NCBI RefSeq assembly: GCF_041200175.1
Contig: NZ_CP165727.1
Location: forward strand, 7,806,001-7,870,000
Reading direction: 5' to 3'
DNA: 64,000 bases
DNA from: Streptomyces sp. R33
GTDB lineage: Bacteria > Actinomycetota > Actinomycetes > Streptomycetales > Streptomycetaceae
In this document: positions 9,242-17,920 of the stretch, piece by piece
How positions within the stretch are numbered: position 1 is the first letter of the stretch
Layout: each line of letters opens with the position of its first letter
Translations under genes and position numbers: made by a program
The notes under the pieces: generated by a model
The model's database searches: none
Seen by the model: the letters and a program-made list of their open reading frames with translations, nothing else
Told to the model about the DNA's origin: nothing

Positions 9242-10378
9242 GTGAAGGAATCAGAGAAGGCACCCGAGAAGGAATCCGAGAGGGACGCCGCGAAGGGTGC
9301 GGGGCGCGAGGGCGGGGTCGCAGGTGCGTGGCCGGCCAAGCCGTTAGGCGTCGCCGTCATCGGAGCGGGCTACTGGGGACCCAACCTCGTCCGCAACTTC
9401 CAGTCCAGTCCGGGGTTCCGGCTCCGCTGGCTCTGCGATCTGAACGTCGACCGTGCGCGGCAGGTGCTCGGCGCCTATTCCACGGTCCAGGCGACCTCCG
9501 ACTACGCGGCCGTCCTGGCGGACCCGGCCGTCGACGCGGTCGCCGTCGCCACCCCGGCCGGCACCCACCTCGACGTCGCCCTGGCCGCCCTGCGCGCCGG
9601 CAAGCACGTCCTCGTCGAAAAGCCCCTCGCCGCCACGTACGAGGACGGCCTGAAGCTGGTGACCGAGGCCGAGGAGCGCGGCCTCACCCTCATGTGCGAC
9701 CACACCTACTGCTATACACCGGCGGTGGCCCGCATCCGCGACATGGTCCGCTCCGGTGAACTCGGTGAGATCCAGTTCGTCGACTCGGTCAGGATCAATC
9801 TGGGGCTCGTCCAGAAGGACATCGACGTCCTGTGGGACCTGGCCCCCCACGACCTCTCGGTCCTCGACTTCATCCTCCCGGAGAACATCCGGCCCGTCGC
9901 CGTCGCCGCGCACGGCGCGGACCCGATCGGCGCCGGCCAGTCCTGCGTGGCCTATCTGACGCTCACGCTCAACACCGGCGCCATCGCCCACGTGCACGTC
10001 AACTGGCTCTCCCCGGTGAAGGTCCGCACGACGATGGTCGGCGGCTCCAAGCGCACCCTGGTGTGGGACGACCTCAACCCCACGCAGCGCATCGCGGTCT
10101 ACGACCGCGGCGTGGACATGACGACCCCGCAGGAGATCGGCGCGGACGAGCGCCGCGACATGCTCGTCTCCTACCGGACCGGGGACATGGTGGCGCCCGC
10201 GATCGGCGAGAAGGAGGCCCTGCGCAGCATGGTCGAGGAGTTCGCCGCCGCGATCAGGACGCGGCGGCCGGCGCTGACCGACGGCTGGGCGGGCCTGCAA
10301 GTGCTCGACATCCTGGAAGCCGCCTCCCGGAGCCTGGAGTTCCGCGGCGCGGTCGTCGGACTGCGCACCGGGCGCTGA
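9242..10378 (+). CDS. Gfo/Idh/MocA oxidoreductase, WbpB/WlbA-like UDP-sugar 3-dehydrogenase
   Basis: 378 residues. Residues about 35-160 are the NAD(P)-binding Rossmann domain with GAGYWGPN as the dinucleotide loop. The family lysine lies in VEKPLAATY, and the catalytic-histidine region reads WDLAPHDLSVLD. Homologues WbpB/WlbA oxidise C3 of UDP-GlcNAcA. GTG 9242 is preceded by aaggaaaaggaa. The N-terminal tail of about 30 charged residues is unusual. Codon 35 is TTA (9344-9346), and no in-frame start lies between it and the Rossmann strand, so the TTA must be translated. First gene of the rightward operon. Confidence 0.85.
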   Translation: MKESEKAPEKESERDAAKGAGREGGVAGAWPAKPLGVAVIGAGYWGPNLVRNFQSSPGFRLRWLCDLNVDRARQVLGAYSTVQATSDYAAVLADPAVDAVAVATPAGTHLDVALAALRAGKHVLVEKPLAATYEDGLKLVTEAEERGLTLMCDHTYCYTPAVARIRDMVRSGELGEIQFVDSVRINLGLVQKDIDVLWDLAPHDLSVLDFILPENIRPVAVAAHGADPIGAGQSCVAYLTLTLNTGAIAHVHVNWLSPVKVRTTMVGGSKRTLVWDDLNPTQRIAVYDRGVDMTTPQEIGADERRDMLVSYRTGDMVAPAIGEKEALRSMVEEFAAAIRTRRPALTDGWAGLQVLDILEAASRSLEFRGAVVGLRTGR

Positions 10379-10480
10379 CCGTTGGCGGGTCCCGCCACGG
10401 GACCGCCCGCGCCCGCGGGCCGCGCACACTGCGGCGGGCGCAGCACGAAACACCATGACCGACTCAGTAGGGGCAGGGCG

Positions 10481-11503
10481 TTGAGCAGCGTACGAGGCAA
10501 GAGGATTCTGGTCACCGGCGGGGCGGGCACGATCGGCTCGCACGTGGTCGACCTGCTGGTGGACAACGGGGCGCGCGAGATCGTGGTGCTCGACAACTTC
10601 GTGCGGGGGCGCACCGCCAACCTGGCCCGCGCCCTGCAGAGTGGCGTGGTGGAGGTCGTCGACGGCGACATCCGCGACACGACCGCCGTACGCAAGGCGA
10701 CCGAGGGCGCCGACCTGGTGTTCCACCTGGCCGCCATCCGGATCACCCAGTGCGCGGAGGAGCCGCGGCTGGCGAACGAGGTGCTCGTCGACGGCACGTT
10801 CAACGTGCTGGAGGCCGCGGTCGCCGCCGGGGTGGGCAAGGTGATCGCCTCGTCCTCGGCCTCGGTCTACGGGCTGGCCGAGACCTTCCCGACCACCGAG
10901 CGCCACCACCCGTACAACAACGACACCTTCTACGGGGCGGCGAAGGCCTTCAACGAGGGCGTGCTGCGCAGCTTCCACGCCATGTACGGACTGGACTACA
11001 TCGCGCTGCGCTACTTCAACGTGTACGGGCCCCGGATGGACATCCACGGACTGTACACCGAGGTCCTGATCCGCTGGATGGAGCGGATCACCGCGGGCGA
11101 GCCGCCGCTGATCCTCGGCGACGGCACCCAGACCATGGACTTCGCCGACGTACGGGACATCGCGCGGGCCAACCTGCTGGCCGCCGAATCGGACCTGACC
11201 GACGAGGTGTTCAACGTCGCGAGCGGAACCGAGACCAGCCTGCGCGACCTGGCCCTCGGACTGCTCGAGGCCATGGGCGCGGAGGGGATGGTGCCGGAGC
11301 ACGGACCGGCCCGCGCCGTGAACGGGGTCACCCGCCGCCTCGCGGACACCTCGCAGGCCTCGGGGCGGCTCGGCTTCACCGCCGAGATCGACATGCGCCG
11401 CGGGCTGCGGGACCTGGTGGACTGGTGGCGGGCCGAGCGCGCGGCGGACGCCGCCGCCGCCGCGGCGGCGGCGGCAGCAGCAGCCGGGGAGGCCGGCCGA
11501 TGA
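10481..11503 (+). CDS. NAD-dependent sugar epimerase (extended SDR)
   Basis: 340 residues. GGAGTIGSH binds NAD, SSSASVYG supplies the catalytic serine, and YGAAK is the YxxxK pair. FNVYGPR is typical of UDP-sugar 4-epimerases and related extended SDRs. The TDE motif of 4,6-dehydratases is absent, so epimerase is more likely than dehydratase. TTG 10481 is used because no ATG/GTG is in frame near it and ggggcaggg is upstream. The tail is a run of about 14 alanines, low-complexity and probably disordered. It is coupled by ATGA to the next gene. It probably feeds an activated sugar to the locus. Confidence 0.82.
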   Translation: MSSVRGKRILVTGGAGTIGSHVVDLLVDNGAREIVVLDNFVRGRTANLARALQSGVVEVVDGDIRDTTAVRKATEGADLVFHLAAIRITQCAEEPRLANEVLVDGTFNVLEAAVAAGVGKVIASSSASVYGLAETFPTTERHHPYNNDTFYGAAKAFNEGVLRSFHAMYGLDYIALRYFNVYGPRMDIHGLYTEVLIRWMERITAGEPPLILGDGTQTMDFADVRDIARANLLAAESDLTDEVFNVASGTETSLRDLALGLLEAMGAEGMVPEHGPARAVNGVTRRLADTSQASGRLGFTAEIDMRRGLRDLVDWWRAERAADAAAAAAAAAAAAGEAGR

Positions 11504-12654
11504 GCGCGCAGGTCCCGGCCCCCGCCCGCATCCCCGTCATGATCCCGTGGCTCGGCGAGGAGGAGGCGCAGGCCGCCGCAGACGCGGTGCTCTCCGGCTG
11601 GGTCGCCCAGGGCCCCCGGGTCGCCGAGTTCGAGCGGGCCTTCGCCGAGCGGGTGGGCGCCGAGCACGGCATCGCCGTGAGCTCGTGCACCACCGCCCTG
11701 CACCTGGCGCTGATCGCGCTGGAGCTCGGGCCGGGCGACGAGGTGGTCGTGCCCTCGCTGTCCTTCATCGCCACCGCCAACGCGGTGCGCTACGTGGGCG
11801 CCCACCCGGTGTTCGCGGACGTCGAGGAGGCCACCGGGAACCTGACCCCCGAGACCGTGGACGCCGTACGCACCCCGCGGACCAGGGCGGTGCTCGCCGT
11901 CCACCAGGGCGGAGTGCCGGCCGACGTGCACGCACTGCGCGCAGCCTGCGCAGACTGGGGGATCCCGCTGGTGGAGGACGCCGCCTGCGGGATCGGCGCG
12001 ACCGTGGGCGGCAAGTCGGTCGGCCACGGGGCGCTCCTCGCCGCGTGGTCCTTCCACCCGCGCAAGGTGATCACCACCGGCGAGGGCGGCATGGTGACCA
12101 CGGACGACACCCAGTGGGCGGAGCGACTGCGCCGGCTGCGCGAACACGGCATGAACGTGTCCGCGGCGCAGCGGCACGCCAGCAGCAAGCCGATCGCCGA
12201 GAGCTATCTGGAGGTCGGCTACAACTACCGGATGACCGACATCCAGGCCTCGGTCGGCCTGGTGCAGCTCGGCAAGCTGGACGCGATCGTGGCCCGCCGC
12301 CGCGAACTGGCCGCGAGGTACGGCCAGTTGATCTCGGGCATCCCGGGCCTGCGCCCGGTCCGGGACCCCGGTCACGGCGAGGGCAACTTCCAGTCGTACT
12401 GGGTGCTGCTGGCCGAGGACTTCCCGGTCGGCCGGGACGAACTGCTCTCGGTGCTGGCCGGGGCCGGGATCTCGGCCCGGCGCGGGATCATGGCCTCGCA
12501 CCTGGAACCGGCGTACGCCGGACACGGGGCGGCGCCGCTGCCGGTGACCGAGCGGATCAGCCGCGACTCGCTGATCCTGCCGCTGTTCCACACCATGACG
12601 GAGGACCAGCAGGACAGGGTGGTCGCGGTGCTGCGCGAACAGGCCGGCGGATGA
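11500..12654 (+). CDS. DegT/DnrJ/EryC1 aminotransferase 1
   Basis: 384 residues, full length for the family. It is a PLP-dependent sugar aminotransferase. The Schiff-base lysine is K189 in SFHPRKVITTGEGG, with the upstream VEDAACGIGA cofactor aspartate. LSGWVAQGP near residue 32 resembles LegC/PglE-type enzymes that aminate 4-keto sugars. ATG 11500 overlaps the epimerase stop and its own stop overlaps the acetyltransferase start. Together with the next gene it looks like an aminotransferase/N-acetyltransferase pair making an N-acetylated amino sugar. The keto-sugar donor is not certain, because the neighbouring SDR lacks dehydratase residues. Confidence 0.88.
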   Translation: MSAQVPAPARIPVMIPWLGEEEAQAAADAVLSGWVAQGPRVAEFERAFAERVGAEHGIAVSSCTTALHLALIALELGPGDEVVVPSLSFIATANAVRYVGAHPVFADVEEATGNLTPETVDAVRTPRTRAVLAVHQGGVPADVHALRAACADWGIPLVEDAACGIGATVGGKSVGHGALLAAWSFHPRKVITTGEGGMVTTDDTQWAERLRRLREHGMNVSAAQRHASSKPIAESYLEVGYNYRMTDIQASVGLVQLGKLDAIVARRRELAARYGQLISGIPGLRPVRDPGHGEGNFQSYWVLLAEDFPVGRDELLSVLAGAGISARRGIMASHLEPAYAGHGAAPLPVTERISRDSLILPLFHTMTEDQQDRVVAVLREQAGG

Positions 12655-13469
12655 CCGCGCCCAGCGCCCCGACGGGCCCGACCACCCAGGACCTGCTCAT
12701 CGTCGGCGCGGGCGGATTCGCCCGCGAGACCGCCCAGGCCGTACGGGACGCGGTCGCCGCCGACCGGGAGCGCGGCCGCACCCCGCGGTGGCGGCTCGCC
12801 GGGCACCTGGACGACGACCCGGCCCTGCACGGCCGGGACGTCGACGGGGTGCCGGTGCTGGGCGCCGGCGACCTGGTGCACCGGCGGCCGGACGCCCGGG
12901 TCGTGGTGTGCGTCGGCAGTCCGCGCGACCACGCGGTACGGGCCCGCGTGGTACGGCGCCTGGCCCTGCCCGAGAGCCGGTACGCGACCGTGGTGCACCC
13001 CACGGCCGCCGTCTCGGCGTCCTCGGTGCTCGGCGCGGGCTCGGTGCTGCTCGCGCACTGCGTGCTGACCGCGGCCGTACGGGTCGGCGCCCACGTGGCC
13101 GTGATGCCGCACGCGGTCCTCACCCACGACGACACGGTCGGGGACTTCGCGACGCTCGCCTCCGGGGTCCGCCTCGGCGGCGGGGTGCGGCTGGGGCGGG
13201 GGGCGTACGTGGGCGCGGGCGCCCTCGTACGGGAGAACACCACGGTCGGCGCCTGGTCGCTGACCGGGATGGGAAGCACGGTCCTGGCCGATGTGCCGCC
13301 CGGCGAGGTGTGGGCCGGAAGCCCGGCCCGCCGGCTGCGCGCGGCGGGGGGCCCGGCGCTCGACGAGCTGCGGGCCGACGGCGAGGCGACCGGCCGGGGG
13401 CCGGAGACACGGACAGGGCCCGGGACACGCACGAGGCCGGAGACACGGATGGGGAGCACAGCCGGATGA
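12651..13469 (+). CDS. NeuD/PglD-like sugar N-acetyltransferase
   Basis: 272 residues. The N-terminal nucleotide-sugar-binding Rossmann-like part begins LLIVGAGGFARE, a NeuD/PglD hallmark. Left-handed beta-helix hexapeptide repeats run from about 115 to 225 (ATVVHPTAAVSASSVLGAGS onward) with a conserved histidine in VLTHDDTVGD. The terminal GSPARR is typical. The last 30 residues are an odd Thr/Arg/Gly/Pro repeat tail (GPETRTGPGTRTRPETR) that the fold does not need. Predicted role: acetyl-CoA-dependent N-acylation of the sugar aminated by a DegT enzyme next door. Start and stop both overlap neighbours by 4 bp. Confidence 0.85.
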   Translation: MTAPSAPTGPTTQDLLIVGAGGFARETAQAVRDAVAADRERGRTPRWRLAGHLDDDPALHGRDVDGVPVLGAGDLVHRRPDARVVVCVGSPRDHAVRARVVRRLALPESRYATVVHPTAAVSASSVLGAGSVLLAHCVLTAAVRVGAHVAVMPHAVLTHDDTVGDFATLASGVRLGGGVRLGRGAYVGAGALVRENTTVGAWSLTGMGSTVLADVPPGEVWAGSPARRLRAAGGPALDELRADGEATGRGPETRTGPGTRTRPETRMGSTAG

Positions 13470-14581
13470 ACCAGATACCGCTCGTGGACCTGAAGGCGGC
13501 GCACGCCGAGGTCGCGCAGGAAATACGCGCAGGATTCGACCGGGTGCTGGCCGACACCGCCTTCATCGGCGGTGAGGAGGTCCGGGCCTTCGAGCGCGCG
13601 TACGCGGCCTTCACCGCGGTAGGCCACTGCGTCGGCGTGGCCAACGGCACCGACGCACTCGAACTGGCCCTGCGCGCAAGCGGGGTGGGCGTCGGCGACG
13701 AGGTGGTACTGCCCGCGAACACGTTCATCGCCACGGCCGGCGCGGTCGCCCGGATCGGCGCGCGGCCGGTCCTGGTGGACTGCCTGCCCGACACGCTGCT
13801 GATGGACCCGCAGGCCGCGCTGGACGCGGTCGGCAGGGCCACGCGCGCGGTGGTCCCGGTGCACCTGTACGGGCAGTGCGCCCCCGCCGCCGAGCTGGCC
13901 GCGCAGCTGCCCTCCTACGTCAAGGTCGTCGAGGACGCCGCGCAGAGCCAGGGCGCCACGCGGGAGGGCCGCTCCCCGGGCAGCGGCGGGATCGCCGCGA
14001 CCAGCTTCTACCCGGGCAAGAACCTGGGCGCCTACGGCGACGCGGGCGCGGTGGTCACCGACGACGAGGAGACGGCCGACCTCGTACGGGCCCTCGCCAA
14101 CCACGGCGGCATCGCCAAGTACCAGCACGACGTGGCCGGGTTCAACAGCCGGCTCGACGGGCTGCAGGCCGTGGTCCTGCGGGCCAAGCTGGCCCGCCTC
14201 GCCGACGGGAACGCGGCCCGCCGCGCCGCCGCCGCCCGCTACGACGCGTTGCTGGGCGCTCTGGCGGCCACGGGACGCCTGACCCTGCCGGTCACCGCGG
14301 ACGGCAACGTCCACGTGTGGCACCTGTACGTCGTCCGGGTCAGCGGCGCCGACCGCGACGCGGTCGTCGGCAAGCTCAACGCGGAGGGCATCGGCGCCGG
14401 CGTGCACTACCCGGCCCCGGTCCACCTCACCCCGGCCTTCGGACACCTCGGACACGGCCGCGGGGACTTCCCCCACGCCGAGCAGGCCGCGGACCGGATG
14501 CTCTCCCTCCCGCTCTTCCCGCAGATCACCGCCGCCCAACAGCAGCGGGTCGTGGACGCGCTCACCGACGCGCTGCGCTGA
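13466..14581 (+). CDS. DegT aminotransferase 2, WbpE/WlbC-like
   Basis: 371 residues. The PLP lysine is K185 in SFYPGKNLGAYGD, with VEDAAQSQGA as the cofactor-binding stretch. The opening (IPLVDLKA) and the FYPGKNLGAYGDAGA context match the WbpE/WlbC/FdtB branch, which adds an amino group to C3 of a keto sugar. Together with the Gfo/Idh enzyme this would make UDP-GlcNAc3N-uronic acid. ATG 13466 overlaps the upstream stop. It ends 39 bp before the large secreted-protein gene. It is clearly a separate lineage from aminotransferase 1. Confidence 0.88.
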   Translation: MNQIPLVDLKAAHAEVAQEIRAGFDRVLADTAFIGGEEVRAFERAYAAFTAVGHCVGVANGTDALELALRASGVGVGDEVVLPANTFIATAGAVARIGARPVLVDCLPDTLLMDPQAALDAVGRATRAVVPVHLYGQCAPAAELAAQLPSYVKVVEDAAQSQGATREGRSPGSGGIAATSFYPGKNLGAYGDAGAVVTDDEETADLVRALANHGGIAKYQHDVAGFNSRLDGLQAVVLRAKLARLADGNAARRAAAARYDALLGALAATGRLTLPVTADGNVHVWHLYVVRVSGADRDAVVGKLNAEGIGAGVHYPAPVHLTPAFGHLGHGRGDFPHAEQAADRMLSLPLFPQITAAQQQRVVDALTDALR

Positions 14582-14620
14582 CGCCGTGCGCCCGCGCAGA
14601 CGTACAAAAAAGAGGTACAG

Positions 14621-17600
14621 ATGAACAGACGGACAAGGTTGCTCCGGTACGGCCTCTTCACCGTGGTCGCGGCCCTGATGGCCACGGTCTTACCTCCGTC
14701 CTCGGTGGCGGGTGCAGTGGACCCCTGCGGTCCCGGCACGAACGCGATCGTGTGCGAGAACTCCAAGCCGGGCACACCGATGTCCGACTGGTTCGCGCCC
14801 AGCGCCTACGGCGACATCAAGGGCTTCAGCGCCCAGATGAGCGTCCAGGCGGGCGAAACGGTGCAGTTCAAGGTCCAGTCGCCGACCCCGTACCGGGTGT
14901 CGGTCTACCGGCTGGGCCACTACGGGGGTGACGGGGCCCGCCTGATGTCCACAGCGGCGCAGGCGGCCCAGACCTACCCGGCGAACTTCCAGCCGGGCGG
15001 CAACCCGCACAGCTGCACCACCAAGGCCGCCACCGGTCTGGTCGACTGCGGGAACTGGCCCGTCACCGCGACGTGGACCGTGCCGGCCGATGCCGTCTCC
15101 GGCCTGTACATCGCCAACCTCGACCAGGCGGACGGCAACGGGGTGATGCCCTATCCGTTCGTCGTCCGCAACGACTCCAGCCACTCCGACATCGTCGTGC
15201 AGACCAGCGACCAGACCTGGCAGGCGTACAACAACTACGGCGGCCAGGACCTGTACGACGGCGGGGGACCCGCGCCGGACGGCCGGGCGTACGAGGTCAG
15301 TTACAACCGGCCCATGGACATCGGCGGGGAGAACGGGATCTACGGATCCGAGTACCAGATGATCTCCTGGCTGGAGCGCAACGGGTACGACGTGAGCTAC
15401 ATGTCCGGAATCGACATGTCGACCCGCGGCGCGACCCAGCTCCGCAACCACAAGGTCTTCATGTCCTCGGGCCACGACGAGTACTGGACCCAGGACCAGT
15501 TCACCAACGCGCTCGGCGCCCGCCGCGCCGGGGTCCACCAGACGTACTTCAGCGGCAACGAGGTCTTCTGGAAGACCCGCCTCGCGCCCAGCATCGACGG
15601 CGCGGCCACGGCCAACCGGACCCTGGTCTGCTACAAGGAGACCAAGCTCTCCTTCCCCCAGCCCAACGGCATTCCCGACCCGAGCGGGATCTGGACCGGC
15701 ACGTTCATGGACCCGGCCAGCTCCACGAATGGGCGGCCCTACCAGCCGCAGAACCAGCTGACCGGTTCGCTGTTCAGCGTGAACGGCTACCGCAGCGACG
15801 CGCTCACCGTGCCCGGCGCGTTCGCCAAGATGCGGCTGTGGCGGAACACCACCGTCGCGAGCCTGACCCCCTCCCAGACCGCCACCTTCCCGGCCGGCAC
15901 GCTCGGCTACGAATGGGACAGCGACGTCGAGGACGCGGCGCGTCCGCCCGGGCAGATCCAGCTGTCGTCCACCACGGTGGACATCAACGACGGCAAGCTC
16001 CGCCTCGACTACGGCAACACGTACGGGAACGGCACCGCCACGCACAGCCTGGTCGCCTTCCGCGACCAGACCTCGCACGCCCTGGTCTTCGGCGCCGGCA
16101 CCGTGCAGTGGTCCTGGGGCCTGACCAACATGCCGACGGGCAACCCCGACGACGCGGTGGTCACCGAGGACAAGCGGATGCAGCAGGCGACGGTGAACGT
16201 CTTCGCCGACATGGGCGTGCAGCCCAAGTCCCTGCAGAGCAACCTCGTCGCCGCGACCGCCTCCACGGACACCACGGGCCCGGCCATCACGGTCTCCAGC
16301 CCGGCGCCCAACGCCACGGTGCCCGCGCTGCGGCCGGTGACCGTCACGGGCACCGCCACCGACAGCGGCGGCGGCGTCGTGGCCCGGGTGGAGGTCTCCA
16401 CCGACGGCGGGACCACGTGGAAGGCGACCACCGGCATCGGGTCCTGGAGCTACAAGTGGACCCCGACCACCCCCGGCCCCGTGCAGATCAAGGTCCGCGC
16501 AGTGGACGACAGCGTCAACATCGGCGCCACCACCACCGTGCCGCTGACCGTGGGACCCCAGCAGTGCCCCTGCACCGTCTGGCCGGCCGCGGCCGTACCG
16601 GGCACCGTCAACGCCGGCGACGGCAGCGCCGTCGAACTCGGCGTGAAGATCCGCTCCTCGGCACCCGGCTCGATCACCGGCGTCCGCTTCTACAAGTCCC
16701 CGGCCAACACCGGCACCCACACGGGCAGCCTGTGGAGCAGCACGGGCCAGCGCCTGGCCACCGGCACCTTCACCAACGAGACGGCGTCCGGCTGGCAGCA
16801 GCTGAACTTCTCCTCGCCGGTCCCGGTCAAGGCCAACACCACGTACATCGCCTCCTACTTCGCCCCCAACGGCGGATACTCCTTCGACAACACCTTCGCC
16901 GGCGCCGACGCGGGTCTGGCCCCGCTGACCGCGCTGCGCAGCGGTACCGACGGAGGCAACGGGGTGTACCGCTACAGCGCCACGGGCGGGTTCCCCTCCA
17001 CGGCCTCGTCCGGCAGCAACTACTGGGTCGACGCGGTCCTGGACACCTCCACCGCGAGCACGACGCCGCCCACCGTCACCTCGATCACGCCGCAGTCCGC
17101 GGCGACCGGCACCGCGATCACGGCGGCGGTGAAGGCCACCTTCAGCGAGGGCATCGACGCCGACACCCTCGCCTTCACTCTGAAGGACCCGGGCGGCGCC
17201 GCCGTTCCGGGCAGCAAGGTCCTCAGCGCCTCCAACAGCGCCACCTTCACCCCGTCCACGGAGCTGGTGCTGAACGCCACCTACACGGCGTCGGTGCAGG
17301 CCGCCGACCTGTGGGGCAACGCCATGACGGCGCCCGTCACCTGGACGTTCACCACGAGCGCGAGCCCGCCCACCGTGAACTGTCCCTGCACCCTGTGGGG
17401 ACCCACGGCCGAGCCGAGCACCGCCAACGTCGGCGACGACACCAACTCCGTCGAACTGGGCACCCGCTTCCAGTCCGCGGTCAGCGGCTACGTCACCGGC
17501 ATCACCTTCTACAAGGGCCCCGGGAACACCGGCACGCACACCGGCAGCCTGTGGTCGGCCGACGGAACGCTCCTCGCGACCGGCACCTTCGGCAGCGAGA

Positions 17601-17920
17601 CCCTGTCGGGCTGGCAGCAGCTGCACTTCACCACCCCGGTGCCCATCACCGCGGGCACCGGCTACGTGGCCTCCTACCACGCGCCGAACGGCAAGTACTC
17701 CGTGGACGGCGGCTACTTCACCGCCGCGCACCGCTCCTACCCGCTGGTCGCCCCGGCCGACGGCAGCGGCGGCGCCAACGGCCTCTACAAGTACGGTGCT
17801 TCCACCGCCTTCCCGACCAACACCTTCGGCTCCGTGAACTACTGGGTCGGCCCGGTGTTCACCACCACGGCGCCGGCCGGCCTCGCGTCGGACGGCTCCA
17901 CGGAGGTGTCCGGCCAGTGA
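14621..17920 (+). CDS. very large secreted protein: DMFase-like domain, Ig-like repeats, two DUF4082 domains
   Basis: 1099 residues with a signal peptide (about 1-32). Residues about 40-540 resemble the N,N-dimethylformamidase beta-subunit-like domain (YNNYGGQDLYDG, SSGHDEYWT). Then follow a bacterial Ig-like domain (about 548-645), DUF4082 copy 1 (about 648-805), a Big_5-like Ig domain (about 810-905) and DUF4082 copy 2 (about 915-1075). Both DUF4082 copies share GTHTGSLWS and NYWV. Codon 24, in the signal peptide, is TTA (14690-14692). agaggt precedes ATG 14621. The stop overlaps the next glycosyltransferase by 4 bp, which ties it to the polysaccharide. Probable cell-surface or matrix protein; enzymatic activity unproven. 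Confidence 0.85.
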   Translation: MNRRTRLLRYGLFTVVAALMATVLPPSSVAGAVDPCGPGTNAIVCENSKPGTPMSDWFAPSAYGDIKGFSAQMSVQAGETVQFKVQSPTPYRVSVYRLGHYGGDGARLMSTAAQAAQTYPANFQPGGNPHSCTTKAATGLVDCGNWPVTATWTVPADAVSGLYIANLDQADGNGVMPYPFVVRNDSSHSDIVVQTSDQTWQAYNNYGGQDLYDGGGPAPDGRAYEVSYNRPMDIGGENGIYGSEYQMISWLERNGYDVSYMSGIDMSTRGATQLRNHKVFMSSGHDEYWTQDQFTNALGARRAGVHQTYFSGNEVFWKTRLAPSIDGAATANRTLVCYKETKLSFPQPNGIPDPSGIWTGTFMDPASSTNGRPYQPQNQLTGSLFSVNGYRSDALTVPGAFAKMRLWRNTTVASLTPSQTATFPAGTLGYEWDSDVEDAARPPGQIQLSSTTVDINDGKLRLDYGNTYGNGTATHSLVAFRDQTSHALVFGAGTVQWSWGLTNMPTGNPDDAVVTEDKRMQQATVNVFADMGVQPKSLQSNLVAATASTDTTGPAITVSSPAPNATVPALRPVTVTGTATDSGGGVVARVEVSTDGGTTWKATTGIGSWSYKWTPTTPGPVQIKVRAVDDSVNIGATTTVPLTVGPQQCPCTVWPAAAVPGTVNAGDGSAVELGVKIRSSAPGSITGVRFYKSPANTGTHTGSLWSSTGQRLATGTFTNETASGWQQLNFSSPVPVKANTTYIASYFAPNGGYSFDNTFAGADAGLAPLTALRSGTDGGNGVYRYSATGGFPSTASSGSNYWVDAVLDTSTASTTPPTVTSITPQSAATGTAITAAVKATFSEGIDADTLAFTLKDPGGAAVPGSKVLSASNSATFTPSTELVLNATYTASVQAADLWGNAMTAPVTWTFTTSASPPTVNCPCTLWGPTAEPSTANVGDDTNSVELGTRFQSAVSGYVTGITFYKGPGNTGTHTGSLWSADGTLLATGTFGSETLSGWQQLHFTTPVPITAGTGYVASYHAPNGKYSVDGGYFTAAHRSYPLVAPADGSGGANGLYKYGASTAFPTNTFGSVNYWVGPVFTTTAPAGLASDGSTEVSGQ

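Noticed and set aside
10481..11503. Calling the SDR a dTDP-glucose-type 4,6-dehydratase
   Set aside because: The serine strand reads SSSASVYG, lacking the Asp-Glu pair that dehydratases use; kept as an epimerase-type SDR.
14690..17731. 1013-residue open frame on the minus strand
   Set aside because: It is antisense to the large secreted-protein gene, is Gly/Arg/Val-rich without domains, and is a by-product of GC-rich third positions.
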